The notes below the pieces were generated by a model. The model was not told where the DNA came from, ran no database searches, and saw nothing but the letters and a program-made list of their open reading frames with translations. A stretch of DNA of 64,000 nt from Bacillota bacterium (GTDB taxonomy: Bacteria > Bacillota > Clostridia > Oscillospirales > Oscillospiraceae): positions 1 to 64,000 of the forward strand of contig JAQYLT010000039.1 in the NCBI GenBank assembly GCA_028719885.1. The letters run 5' to 3'. Shown here piece after piece: positions 8,058 through 16,626 of this stretch. The first letter of the stretch is position 1. The number at the start of each line of letters is the position of its first letter. The translations under genes were made by a program, and so were the position numbers.

Positions 8058-9608
8058 TTGGAAATTGAGAAGAACATTTCCCATCCTGACGAGGGGAAAA
8101 CCCCTGCGGTGAAGATGCGGAACATCACAAAAGCCTTCGGCACTGTCCTGGCCAACGACCGGGTGTGGCTGGACATCTACCGGGGGGAGATCCTGGCCCT
8201 GCTGGGGGAAAACGGCAGCGGCAAAACCACCCTGATGAATATGCTCTCCGGCATCTATTTCCCCGACGAGGGAGAAATCTCCATTGACGGCAAGCCGGTG
8301 GTCATTTCCTCCCCTAAGGACGCCTTTGCCCATGGCATCGGCATGATTCACCAGCATTTTAAACTGGTGGATGTGCTCACCGCGGCGGAGAACATCGTCT
8401 TGGGCCTTTCCGGGCGGCTGAACCTGAATGAGGCCCGGAAGAAAATCCGGGAAATCTGCGACACCTACGGCTTCGATGTGGACCCGGACCAGAAGATTTA
8501 CAACATGTCCGTCTCCCAGAAGCAGACGGTGGAGATCGTCAAGGTCCTCTACCGGGGGGCCGACATCCTGATTCTGGACGAGCCCACTGCCGTGCTGGCC
8601 CCCCAGGAGACGGAGCAGCTCTTCGCCGTGCTGCGGAACATGCGGGACGCGGGCAAGGCCGTTGTCATCATCACCCACAAGATGCACGAGGTGGAGGCCC
8701 TGTCCGACCGGGTGGCCATTCTGAATAAGGGCCGCTTCGTGGGCGACATGCTCACCAAAAACACCAATGCCCAGGAAATGACCAACATGATGGTGGGCCA
8801 CGCGGTCTCCCTGAACATCCGCCGGCCGGAGCCGGTGAATCCCAAGAATAGAGTGGTGGTGGAGGGGCTGACGGTAAAAAGCCCCGACGGCATCCTCAAG
8901 CTGGACGATGTGTCCTTTACCGCCCGCTCCGGAGAAATCCTGGGCATTGCCGGCATCTCCGGCTGCGGCCAGAAGGAGCTGCTGGAGGCCATCGCCGGTC
9001 TGCAGAAAACCGAAAAGGGAACCATCGGCTATATTGAGGACGACGGCAGCCGGGAGGAGCTCCTGGGCAAGGACCCTCTGGAGATCGCCTCCATGGGTGT
9101 GACCCTCTCCTTTGTCCCCGAGGACCGGCTGGGCATGGGGTTGGTTGCCAACATGGATTTAACGGACAATATGATGCTCCGCTCTTTCCGCAAGGGCCGC
9201 TCCATCTTCACCGACCGGAAGAGCCCCAGAAAGCTGGCGCAGCATGTGGTGGAGGAATTGGAGGTGGTCACCCCCAGCGTCTCCACGCCGGTGCGGCGGC
9301 TCTCCGGCGGCAACGTGCAGAAGGTGCTGGTGGGCCGGGAGATTGCCTCCGCCCCCACGGTGCTGCTCACCGCCTACGCCGTCCGGGGCCTGGACATCAA
9401 TTCCTCCTATGCCATTTATGATCTGGTGACCCAGCAGAAGCAGAAAGGCGTGGCCGTGGTGTTCGTAGGCGAGGACCTGGATGTGCTGCTGGAGCTGTGC
9501 GACCGGATTCTGGTGCTCTGCGGCGGCAAGGTCAGCGGCCTGGTGGAGCATCCCACCCCCCAGGACAAAAACCGCATCGGCCTGATGATGACCAAGGTTG
9601 GAGGCTAA
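8058..9608 (+). CDS. Nucleoside ABC importer ATPase, duplicated NBD
   Basis: The protein (516 residues from TTG 8058) carries two ABC nucleotide-binding domains in tandem, as in NupA/YufO and RbsA. The first has Walker A GENGSGKTT, Walker B ILILDEPTAVL and a switch His in IITHKMHE, but its signature is the weak MSVSQKQ. The second has a classical LSGGNVQK signature but a degenerate Walker A (GISGCGQKE, no Lys-Ser/Thr) and LLTAYAVRGLD in place of Walker B, as is usual for this family. I prefer TTG at 8058 because AAGGAG lies ten bases upstream; a GTG at 8049 would be only one base from it. It pairs with the two permeases directly downstream and the BMP binding protein upstream. Confidence 0.9.
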   Translation: MEIEKNISHPDEGKTPAVKMRNITKAFGTVLANDRVWLDIYRGEILALLGENGSGKTTLMNMLSGIYFPDEGEISIDGKPVVISSPKDAFAHGIGMIHQHFKLVDVLTAAENIVLGLSGRLNLNEARKKIREICDTYGFDVDPDQKIYNMSVSQKQTVEIVKVLYRGADILILDEPTAVLAPQETEQLFAVLRNMRDAGKAVVIITHKMHEVEALSDRVAILNKGRFVGDMLTKNTNAQEMTNMMVGHAVSLNIRRPEPVNPKNRVVVEGLTVKSPDGILKLDDVSFTARSGEILGIAGISGCGQKELLEAIAGLQKTEKGTIGYIEDDGSREELLGKDPLEIASMGVTLSFVPEDRLGMGLVANMDLTDNMMLRSFRKGRSIFTDRKSPRKLAQHVVEELEVVTPSVSTPVRRLSGGNVQKVLVGREIASAPTVLLTAYAVRGLDINSSYAIYDLVTQQKQKGVAVVFVGEDLDVLLELCDRILVLCGGKVSGLVEHPTPQDKNRIGLMMTKVGG

Positions 9609-9614
9609 GATAAG

Positions 9615-10706
9615 ATGAAACAAAAACTCTTCCACCTTTCCAAAAGAAAGGAGCTGCCCTGGTACGCGGCCTGGGCCATCCGGGGTGTGGCAATCCTGCT
9701 GGCCCTGGTGGTGTGCGGCGTCGTCACCACCGCCATGACCGGCGAGGACCCCATCGCCATCTATAAAACCATGTGGGCCGGTGCCTTCGGCACCAGCCGG
9801 AGAATCTGGAACACGCTGCAATATCTGGCGCTGCTGCTGTGCGTCTCCCTGGCGGTGACCCCCGCTTTCCGGATGAAATTCTGGAACGTGGGCGGCGAGG
9901 GCCAGGTGCTCATGGGCGGCCTTGCCACTGCCGCCTGCATGATCCTGTTGGGGGACAAGCTGCCCAACTGGCTTCTCATTCCCATCATGATCGTCTCCGC
10001 CCTTTTGGCCGGTGCCATCTGGGGAGGCATCCCCGCCTTCTTCAAGGCAAAATGGAACACCAACGAGACCCTCTTCACCCTGATGATGAACTACGTGGCC
10101 ACCCAGCTGGTTGCCTACTATGTCATCGTGTGGGAGGTGCCCAAGGGCTCCGGCAAAATCGGCATCATCAATCAGAACAGCCACGCCGGGTGGCTGCCCA
10201 CCATCGCCGGGCAGAAATACCTGCTCACCATTCTGGTGGTGGCCATCCTCACGGGGCTGCTGTATATCTATCTCAACTGGTCCAAGCAGGGCTATGAAAT
10301 CTCCGTGGTGGGGGAGTCCGTCCGCACCGCCCGGTATGTGGGCATCAAGGTGGACCGGGTGATCATCCGCACCATGCTCCTCTCCGGCGCCCTCTGCGGC
10401 CTGGCAGGACTGCTGCTGGTGGGCGGCTCCGACCACACCATCACCGTGAACACGGCGGGCGGCCGGGGCTTCACCGCCGTCATGGTGTCCTGGATGGCCA
10501 AATTCAACCCCATCGGCATGATTTTCACCAGTCTGCTGCTGGTGTTCCTGGGCCGGGGCTCCAGCGAGATCTCCTCCAAATTCCAGCTGAATGATTCCTT
10601 TGGCGACATCCTTACCGGCATCATTCTGTTCTTCATCATCGGCTGTGAATTCTTTATCAGCTACAAAATTTCCCTGCACCGGGCATCCAGGAAGGAGGAC
10701 AAGTGA
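9615..10706 (+). CDS. Nucleoside ABC importer permease 1
   Basis: This 363-residue membrane protein has about eight to ten hydrophobic segments and belongs to the branched-chain/BMP-type permease family (BPD_transp_2). The stretch VTPAFRMKFWNVGGEGQVLMGG is characteristic of YufP/NupB proteins. A TTGGAGG site precedes the ATG. It is six bases from the ATPase stop and one base from the next permease, so the three genes are one translation-linked unit. The basic N-terminus lies in the cytoplasm. Its substrate is inferred from xpt and the BMP protein nearby to be a purine nucleoside. Confidence 0.9.
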   Translation: MKQKLFHLSKRKELPWYAAWAIRGVAILLALVVCGVVTTAMTGEDPIAIYKTMWAGAFGTSRRIWNTLQYLALLLCVSLAVTPAFRMKFWNVGGEGQVLMGGLATAACMILLGDKLPNWLLIPIMIVSALLAGAIWGGIPAFFKAKWNTNETLFTLMMNYVATQLVAYYVIVWEVPKGSGKIGIINQNSHAGWLPTIAGQKYLLTILVVAILTGLLYIYLNWSKQGYEISVVGESVRTARYVGIKVDRVIIRTMLLSGALCGLAGLLLVGGSDHTITVNTAGGRGFTAVMVSWMAKFNPIGMIFTSLLLVFLGRGSSEISSKFQLNDSFGDILTGIILFFIIGCEFFISYKISLHRASRKEDK

Positions 10707-10707
10707 G

Positions 10708-11694
10708 ATGTTTGATCTTTTGACCTTTATTCCCCGGGCGGTGATGCAGAGCATCCCTCTGCTCTTTGGCTCCACCGGCGAAACCCTGACGGAAAAGTCC
10801 GGCAACCTGAACCTGGGCATTCCCGGCATCATGTACGTGGGCGGCATCGGCGGCGTCATTGGCGCGTTCCTCTATGAGCAGTCCGCCGCCGGGCAGATGC
10901 ATGCCCTCCCCGCCATTCTCTTTCCCATGCTGGGCTGCCTCTTAGGCTCCGCGCTGATGGGGCTGCTGTATTGCTTCCTCACCGTCACCCTCCGGGCCAA
11001 TCAGAATGTCACGGGCCTTGCCATGACCACCTTCGGCGTGGGCTTCGGCAATTTCTTCGGCGGCTCTCTGATCAAGCTCACCGGGGCGGATGTGCCCTCC
11101 ATCTCTCTCACGGCCACCAGCTCCTTTTTCCGTACCACCCTGCCCTTTGCCAAAACCACCGGTGCCATCGGACAGCTCTTTTTCTCCTATGGCTTCCTGG
11201 CGTATCTGGCCATTGCCCTGGCGCTGCTTGCTTCCTACGTGCTGGGCCACACCCGGGTGGGACTGCATTTGAGGGCCGTGGGCGAGAATCCCGCCACCGC
11301 CGATGCGGCAGGCATCAGCATTGCCAAATATAAGTACGCCGCCACCGTCATCGGCAGCATGATCGCTGGCCTGGGCGGGCTGTACTACGTGATGGACTAT
11401 GCCAACGGCGTCTGGTCCAACAACGGCTTCGGCGACCGGGGCTGGCTGGCCATCGCATTGGTGATCTTCACCATCTGGCGGCCCAATGTGGGCATTCTCA
11501 GCTCCATCCTCTTCGGCGGACTGTACATTCTGTACCTGTTCCTGCCCAGTGCCAACCTGGCCATGAAAGAGCTGTATAAAATGCTTCCCTATGTGGTTAC
11601 CATCATCGTGCTGGTGATGACCAGCATGCGGAACAAGCGGGAGGACCAGCCCCCTGAGAGCCTGGGCCTTTCCTACTTCCGGGAAGAGCGATGA
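10708..11694 (+). CDS. Nucleoside ABC importer permease 2
   Basis: A 328-residue YufQ/NupC-type permease with the conserved GETLTEKSGNLNLGIPGIM near its N-terminus and about eight hydrophobic segments. The family motif GENPATADAAGISI is also present. The start at 10708 follows GGAGG by nine bases and sits one base after the stop of permease 1 (TGAGATG). An in-frame upstream extension would lie wholly inside permease 1 and is rejected. With permease 1 it forms the transmembrane heterodimer of the importer. Confidence 0.9.
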   Translation: MFDLLTFIPRAVMQSIPLLFGSTGETLTEKSGNLNLGIPGIMYVGGIGGVIGAFLYEQSAAGQMHALPAILFPMLGCLLGSALMGLLYCFLTVTLRANQNVTGLAMTTFGVGFGNFFGGSLIKLTGADVPSISLTATSSFFRTTLPFAKTTGAIGQLFFSYGFLAYLAIALALLASYVLGHTRVGLHLRAVGENPATADAAGISIAKYKYAATVIGSMIAGLGGLYYVMDYANGVWSNNGFGDRGWLAIALVIFTIWRPNVGILSSILFGGLYILYLFLPSANLAMKELYKMLPYVVTIIVLVMTSMRNKREDQPPESLGLSYFREER

Positions 11695-11719
11695 CTTTGC
11701 CGAAACCGGGAGCAAGCTC

Positions 11720-12526
11720 ATGAAAGATTTTATTGAAATTACGGATTTCCATGCCCCGGAGCTGGATGTGTTTGCCCGGCTCACCGAGGCCCAGCTGCTG
11801 AACCGGTTCGAGCCCAAAAAGGGAATGTTCATTGCCGAGAGTCCCAAGGTGATTCAGCGGGCCCTGGCCGCCGGCTGCCGGCCGGTTTCCCTGCTGGTGG
11901 AGCGGGGCCACTGCAATCAGGAGGCCATGGAGGCAATTGAAGCCTGCGGAGAGGTGCCGGTGTACACCGCACCGCTGCCGGTATTAACCCAGCTCACCGG
12001 ATTCCAGCTCACCCGGGGGATGCTCTGCGCCATGTACCGTCCGCCCCTTTCGGACCCCCAGGACATTCTGCCGGGGAAGCGCCGGGTGGCGGTGCTGGAG
12101 GATGTGATGAACCCCACCAACCTGGGGGCCATTTTCCGCTCCGCTGCCGCCCTGGGGATGGAGGCAGTGCTGCTCACCCCCGGCTGCACCGATCCCCTCT
12201 ACCGCCGGTCTGCCCGGGTGAGCATGGGCACCGTGTTCCAGGTGAGCTGGTGCTATCTGGGGCCCGACTGGCAGGACATGCTCCGAAAATTGGGCTTTCA
12301 GACCGCTGCCATGGCCCTTTGTGACGACAGCGTGTCCATCGACCATCCCGCTTTGGCCCGGGCGGAAAAGCTGGCCATTGTCCTGGGCACCGAGGGGGAC
12401 GGCCTGGCGCCCACCACCATCGCCCGCTGCGACTACACTGTCAAAATCCCCATGTCCAACGGGGTGGATTCCCTGAACGTGGCCGCCGCCAGCGCCGTGG
12501 CCTTTTGGCAATTGGGACGAAGATAA
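11720..12526 (+). CDS. SpoU/TrmH-family RNA 2'-O-ribose methyltransferase
   Basis: The 268-residue protein carries all three SpoU motifs: NPTNLGAIFRSAAALG (motif 1), VLGTEGDGL (motif 2) and IPMSNGVDSLNVAAASAVA (motif 3). These form the deep-trefoil-knot AdoMet site. An N-terminal substrate-binding region of about 100 residues makes it resemble RlmB/TsnR-type rRNA methyltransferases rather than minimal TrmL. It begins 25 bases after the permease gene with a GGGAG site and ends at a strong terminator, so it is probably the last gene of the transporter operon. The RNA target is not known. Confidence 0.88.
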   Translation: MKDFIEITDFHAPELDVFARLTEAQLLNRFEPKKGMFIAESPKVIQRALAAGCRPVSLLVERGHCNQEAMEAIEACGEVPVYTAPLPVLTQLTGFQLTRGMLCAMYRPPLSDPQDILPGKRRVAVLEDVMNPTNLGAIFRSAAALGMEAVLLTPGCTDPLYRRSARVSMGTVFQVSWCYLGPDWQDMLRKLGFQTAAMALCDDSVSIDHPALARAEKLAIVLGTEGDGLAPTTIARCDYTVKIPMSNGVDSLNVAAASAVAFWQLGRR

Positions 12527-12530
12527 AATT

Positions 12531-12563
12531 CGAGGCTGCCTTTGCGGGCAGCCTCGTTGTTTT
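12531..12563. terminator. Terminator between converging genes
   Basis: CGAGGCTGCC (12531-12540) pairs with GGCAGCCTCG (12547-12556) and is followed by TTGTTTT. It ends the methyltransferase transcript and lies just past the end of the converging beta-mannosidase gene. Confidence 0.85.
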
Positions 12564-12574
12564 GTATGGGGATA

Positions 12575-15001
12575 TTAGCGGATGTCGTAAACGCTTCTGG
12601 CTTTGACCTCTTTGGCCTCGCCCCGGAGGATTTTCACCCGCTTGGTGCCGGCGTTCATGTCGAAATAGTTGTCACTGAGCAGGGTGTCGGCACCGGCCAT
12701 CAGCTCCACGCTCCGGGCGTAGGTCTTGGCGGTGACCACGATCTCGTCGCCCTCGATGTGAGCCTCCAGCTGAGGATCGGCGAAGTGGAAATGCTTGGGC
12801 GCGCAGAAGAGCACGCTGCCCTCGCCCACGGTGACGCCTGCTTCATCCACCAGCTCATAGGAATAGTAGCAGTCGTAGGTGGCCTGGTCGGAGAAGTCCT
12901 GCAAGGGCAGCCAGAAGGCGCTCATGGGTCCGACGGTCACATCGAAGCTGCCGCTTTCAATCACGGAAGCGTCGGGACGCCGCAGTGCCCAGTGGGCCTT
13001 GCCGGTGAAGCTGTGCAAGGTCTCGTTGCTCACGTTCAGCTGGGCGGTCTTCTTCAGATCAAAAGGCTCGGCGTTGACATTGGTGTTCTGGCTGAGAATG
13101 CCCTCTTCGTGGCAGGAGATCAGAACGGGGGAGAAGAACCGCTTCTCGTAGTAGTGCAGGGCTTTCCAGCGGCCGAAATAGTCGATGGAGGCCCAGCTTG
13201 CCACGGGCCAGCAGTCGTTGAGCTGCCACACCACGGCGCCCATGCAGCGCTCGTCGTTCCGGTTCCGCCGCCAGTGCTCCACGCCGTACTGCATGGCCTG
13301 GGCCTGCAGCAGCTGGGAGGCATACACCAGGTTGGAAAGATCACCGGGATAGAGGTACATCTGGGACAGATAGGACACGATTCGCCCGTTGGCGGAAGCG
13401 TTTCTCTGGTGCTTCTCCATCACATAGGAGAACACGTTCCGGTCCTCGGGGGCGGTGAAGGCCTCGATGGTCTCCATGCAGGGGAAGCTCTGGAAGCCGA
13501 ACTCGGACACATAGCGGAACAGGTAGTTCCGGTAGTCGGTAAAGGGCTTCAGGCCATGCCACACATCCCAGTAGTGCACATCGCCCCGATTGGGGTCCTG
13601 GGGGGCGTCGAAGCTGCCGCCGCTGGAGGGCGAGGCGGGCCAGTAGAAGGTCTGGGGGTCCTCCTCCTTCAAAATCTTGGGGATGATGTACTCATACATC
13701 TTGATGTAGTCCGCTTTCTGCCGGAGGGAGCTGACCCACTCGTCGCAGGCCACAAACTGCTCCATCTCGTTGTTGCCGCACCACAGGGCCAGGGAGGCGT
13801 GGTGACGCAGCCGGCGGATGTTGTCCACAAACTCGGCCCGGATGTTCTCCTCAAAATCCTCGGTGAGGTTATACACGGCGCAGGCGAACATGAAGTCCTG
13901 CCACACCAGCAGACCCAGCTCGTCGCAGGTGTCGTAGAAATAGTCCTCGGGATAGTAGCCGCCGCCCCAGACCCGGATGCAGTTCATATTGGCGGCCTTG
14001 GCGTCCTCTAATAGACGCCGGGTGCGCTGGGGATTTACCCGGGGCAGCAGATTGTCCTCGGGAATGTAGTCCGCGCCCATGGCGAACACATCCACCCCGT
14101 TGACGCAGTGGCAGAAGCTCTCTCCCCACTGGTCCTTTTTCCGGCTGACGGTGAGGGTCCGCAGGCCGATTTTTTTGTTCCAGCTGTCCATCCCGTCACC
14201 CAGGGTGACCTCCACCTGGTACAGCGGCTGCTCGCCCAGGCCGTTGGGCCACCAGAGCTGGGGATTTTCGATTTCAATGACGGCCTTTTCTCCTTGAGCA
14301 GTGAACACGGTGCCGCCGGGGGCGGTGACCTTGACGGAAACCGGAGCGGAGCCGGTGACCTGGGTGATGTGGGTGCTTACCTCCAGGGTGACCTTGCCAC
14401 TTTCATGGTGCTGCACCACATACACATCCCGGATCCTGGCGGTGCGGATGCCCAGAATGGAAATATCCCGCCAGATGCCTGCGTCCGGCAGCCGGGGACC
14501 CCAGTCCCAGCCGAACATGCAGTGGGCCTTCCGCAGCAGGGGGAAGCCCACCATGGCGTCGGAGGAGCCGTCGGCCCGGCTTTCGGCGTAGGCCTTCTTA
14601 ATGAAACGGGTGGGGGAGTCGAATCTTACGGTGATCTGGTTCTCGCCGGGATGAAGCACATCCTTTACGTCGAACTCATAGGTCCGGTGCATGTTCTTGC
14701 CGGTGCCGACAACGGTGCCGTTGACGGTGACGGTGGCCAGGGTGTCCAGTCCCTCGCAGCGGAGCACCACCGCGTCGTTTTCCAGCAGCCCGGCGGGGAC
14801 GGTGAAGCTCCGGCTGTAGACAAAATCGTTGTCCATGATTTTCAGGGCTTCGTTTTCGTTGTCCCGATAGAATGGGTCGGGAATCTGCCCGGCGGTGAGC
14901 AGATCGTGATACACAGAGCCGGGGACGGTGGCGTTAACCCGGGGGAAAGAGCTGCCGGGGATATCCAGGGTCCAGGCGCCGTTTAAAGTGAGCTTTTCCA
15001 T
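12575..15001 (-). CDS. GH2 beta-mannosidase
   Basis: This is a full-length (808 residues) GH2 enzyme of the beta-mannosidase branch. The N-terminal sugar-binding domain contains the branch-specific RKAHCMFGWDWGPRL. An immunoglobulin-like domain follows, then the TIM barrel. The acid/base Glu is E412 in CGNNEMEQ and the nucleophile is E500 in SEFGFQSFP. No signal peptide is present, so it removes terminal beta-mannose in the cytoplasm from imported oligosaccharides (plant mannan or N-glycan core). GGAGG sits ten bases before the ATG. It is divergent from a LacI-family regulator, with a promoter and two matching palindromes in the shared region, so local repression is very likely. Confidence 0.92.
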   Translation of the reverse strand: MEKLTLNGAWTLDIPGSSFPRVNATVPGSVYHDLLTAGQIPDPFYRDNENEALKIMDNDFVYSRSFTVPAGLLENDAVVLRCEGLDTLATVTVNGTVVGTGKNMHRTYEFDVKDVLHPGENQITVRFDSPTRFIKKAYAESRADGSSDAMVGFPLLRKAHCMFGWDWGPRLPDAGIWRDISILGIRTARIRDVYVVQHHESGKVTLEVSTHITQVTGSAPVSVKVTAPGGTVFTAQGEKAVIEIENPQLWWPNGLGEQPLYQVEVTLGDGMDSWNKKIGLRTLTVSRKKDQWGESFCHCVNGVDVFAMGADYIPEDNLLPRVNPQRTRRLLEDAKAANMNCIRVWGGGYYPEDYFYDTCDELGLLVWQDFMFACAVYNLTEDFEENIRAEFVDNIRRLRHHASLALWCGNNEMEQFVACDEWVSSLRQKADYIKMYEYIIPKILKEEDPQTFYWPASPSSGGSFDAPQDPNRGDVHYWDVWHGLKPFTDYRNYLFRYVSEFGFQSFPCMETIEAFTAPEDRNVFSYVMEKHQRNASANGRIVSYLSQMYLYPGDLSNLVYASQLLQAQAMQYGVEHWRRNRNDERCMGAVVWQLNDCWPVASWASIDYFGRWKALHYYEKRFFSPVLISCHEEGILSQNTNVNAEPFDLKKTAQLNVSNETLHSFTGKAHWALRRPDASVIESGSFDVTVGPMSAFWLPLQDFSDQATYDCYYSYELVDEAGVTVGEGSVLFCAPKHFHFADPQLEAHIEGDEIVVTAKTYARSVELMAGADTLLSDNYFDMNAGTKRVKILRGEAKEVKARSVYDIR

Positions 15002-15015
15002 AAATCCATTACCTC

Positions 15016-15029
15016 CGAATACGTTTTCG
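15016..15029. promoter_or_regulatory. LacI-type operator before beta-mannosidase
   Basis: CGAATACGTTTTCG is a 14-bp palindrome with one mismatched pair and an ACGT centre, typical of LacI/CcpA-like operators. It lies between the minus-strand promoter and the ribosome binding site of the beta-mannosidase gene, a position suited to blocking elongation. Confidence 0.65.
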
Positions 15030-15054
15030 TGAGAATTAACAATTCAGCGAGAAC

Positions 15055-15083
15055 ACTATATGCTATCTTCTGTCAAAAGTCAA
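15055..15083 (-). promoter_or_regulatory. Beta-mannosidase promoter
   Basis: On the minus strand TTGACT (15083-15078) and TATAGT (15060-15055) are 17 bases apart. The operator at 15016-15029 lies downstream of it. Confidence 0.65.
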
Positions 15084-15195
15084 CATACAAATGGAATTTT
15101 AAAATGGACCATTGTCTGAATGACCAAAGCGGCATAGCCTGTTTTGACATTATTCACAAATAATTCATGGAATCTTGGTTTTTTTCTCACAACTA

Positions 15196-15224
15196 TTGAC
15201 AGACGGATTTTAAACCCATATAAT
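15196..15224 (+). promoter_or_regulatory. Consensus promoter of the LacI-family gene
   Basis: Perfect TTGACA (15196-15201), a 17-base spacer and perfect TATAAT (15219-15224). A second operator begins eleven bases after the -10 box. Confidence 0.85.
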
Positions 15225-15234
15225 CAGACCGAAA

Positions 15235-15246
15235 GTAAACGTTTTC
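15235..15246. promoter_or_regulatory. LacI-type operator over the regulator's own start site
   Basis: GTAAACGTTTTC, an imperfect palindrome around AACGTT, covers the predicted transcription start of the LacI gene. It shares the ACGTTTTC half with the operator at 15016-15029, which suggests autorepression. Confidence 0.65.
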
Positions 15247-15280
15247 GAGTAAGCCGCGTGTACGGCAGTAAGGAATCGAC

Positions 15281-16282
15281 ATGGTAACATTAAAGATGCT
15301 GGCCAAGCAGTGTGGCGTTTCCGTTGCCACAGTCAGTAAAGCCCTCAACGGCGCCCCGGACATCAGTGCGGAAACCGCCGCCCGGATTCAAAAGGCCGCG
15401 GCGGAGATGGGCTACACCCCCTGCGCTGCCGCCCGCTCTCTGAAAACCAGCCGGTCCCACAATCTTGGCGTCATTTTCAGCGACGGCACCAAAAGCGGCC
15501 TGACCCACGAGCACTTCGCCTATATTCTCAATAGCTTTAAGCGGCGGGCCGAGGAGCTGCACTACGACATCACCCTCATCAGCGATCACCCCGGACCCTG
15601 GGGCAGCGACTACGCAGGCCATGTCCGCTTCCGCAACTGCGACGGCGTGGCGGTGCTGGTGGCGGACAATGCCGCACCCACCGCTCAGGAGCTGGTTCGT
15701 TCCGGCGTTCCGGTGGTTTCTGTGGACTACCATTTCGATAATTGCAGCTGCATCGAGTCCGACAACGTCAGCGGTATCCGGGAGCTGGTGGAGTACGTCT
15801 ACAGCCAGGGGCACCGGAAAATCGCCATCATCTTCGGCGACGACAATGCCGTGACCCGGATTCGCATGTCCAGCTTTTTCAACACCTGTGCCCGGCTGGG
15901 GCTGACCATTCCCGAGGAATATATCTGTCACTGTCGCTACCATTCCGGTAGTGCCTCGGCAGAGGCCACCAGAAAGCTGATGGAGCTGCCGGAGCCACCA
16001 AGCTGCATTTTGTATCCCGATGATTTTTCGTTTTTCGGCGGCAAGCGGGAGCTGGAGGCCATGGGATTGTCCATTCCCGAGGATGTGAGCGCCGCCGGCT
16101 ACGATGGCATCTCCGTGGGCAAGGTCGTATCCCTCACCACCGTCCAGCAGAACACCGACGCCATCGGTGTTGCCGTGGCGGAGGAACTGGCCCGGGCCGT
16201 GGAGGAGGGCAGAGGTTACCTGCCCCGGACCCAGGTGATTCCCTGCTCCCTGATTCCGGGAGCCACCGTCCGCAAACTGTAA
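15281..16282 (+). CDS. LacI-family transcriptional regulator
   Basis: A 333-residue repressor. It has an N-terminal LacI helix-turn-helix (VTLKMLAKQCGVSVATVSKALNG, about residues 2-24) with the hinge helix region that follows, and a periplasmic-binding-protein-like effector domain (NLGVIFSDG onward). It is divergent from the beta-mannosidase gene and precedes a family-5 ABC importer on the same strand. The two palindromes in the intergenic region fit it as their binder. The effector is probably a manno- or related oligosaccharide or its breakdown product; this is inferred only from the neighbours. Confidence 0.92.
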   Translation: MVTLKMLAKQCGVSVATVSKALNGAPDISAETAARIQKAAAEMGYTPCAAARSLKTSRSHNLGVIFSDGTKSGLTHEHFAYILNSFKRRAEELHYDITLISDHPGPWGSDYAGHVRFRNCDGVAVLVADNAAPTAQELVRSGVPVVSVDYHFDNCSCIESDNVSGIRELVEYVYSQGHRKIAIIFGDDNAVTRIRMSSFFNTCARLGLTIPEEYICHCRYHSGSASAEATRKLMELPEPPSCILYPDDFSFFGGKRELEAMGLSIPEDVSAAGYDGISVGKVVSLTTVQQNTDAIGVAVAEELARAVEEGRGYLPRTQVIPCSLIPGATVRKL

Positions 16283-16287
16283 TGTGC

Positions 16288-16480
16288 TTATCGGCTTTCG
16301 TCAGCGATATCGTTTTTGCGGAATAACCTTACCGAACACCGTAGGGCGCCTGGCTGTTCCCCGCCGTTCGGTTCCGATTTGCAGTTGGTTTCTCCCAATG
16401 GTACATTGTAGAGGCTTTAGGGTTGCGGCGGGGGCAAGCCGCCCGCCCTACGAAAAATAACAAAAGAACCAAGCCGATAA
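16288..16480 (+). repeat. Diverged intergenic repeat, copy H
   Basis: A 10-bp terminal inverted repeat (TTATCGGCTT at 16288-16297 and its complement at 16471-16480) resembles the outer arm of copy A. Inside are a CGTAGGGCG border (16340-16348) and an inverted CGCCCTACG border (16444-16452), the latter after a GGCGG/CCGCC hairpin. The hairpin arms are unlike the AACGGAT type of the other copies, so membership is by architecture. It occupies most of the gap after the LacI gene. Confidence 0.55.
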
Positions 16481-16501
16481 ACGCAAAATTTAAAATTTTC
16501 G

Positions 16502-16573
16502 AACCAGGAGCGCTCCTTTTTCTCTTTCATTCTTTCAGGATGAAAGAATGGATATTGATGAGTGCTCCTGGTT
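16502..16573 (+). promoter_or_regulatory. Nested double stem in the leader of the SBP gene
   Basis: AACCAGGAGC (16502-16511) pairs perfectly with GCTCCTGGTT (16564-16573). Inside lies a second perfect stem, CATTCTTTC (16528-16536) with GAAAGAATG (16542-16550). The 5' arm can also fold locally with GCTCCT that follows it, before a T-rich run, so alternative folds are possible. It is 53 bases before the SBP start codon. I recognise no known riboswitch. Confidence 0.5.
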
Positions 16574-16626
16574 AAAAAGTCGTTATGGCCCATCAGGGCT
16601 TTAACAAAATAAAAGGAGGATTCACC

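Noticed and set aside
8549..9025. Truncation or frameshift of the ABC ATPase because its second Walker A is degenerate
   Set aside because: The frame is intact end to end, and loss of the second Walker Lys is common in tandem-domain nucleoside and sugar ATPases.
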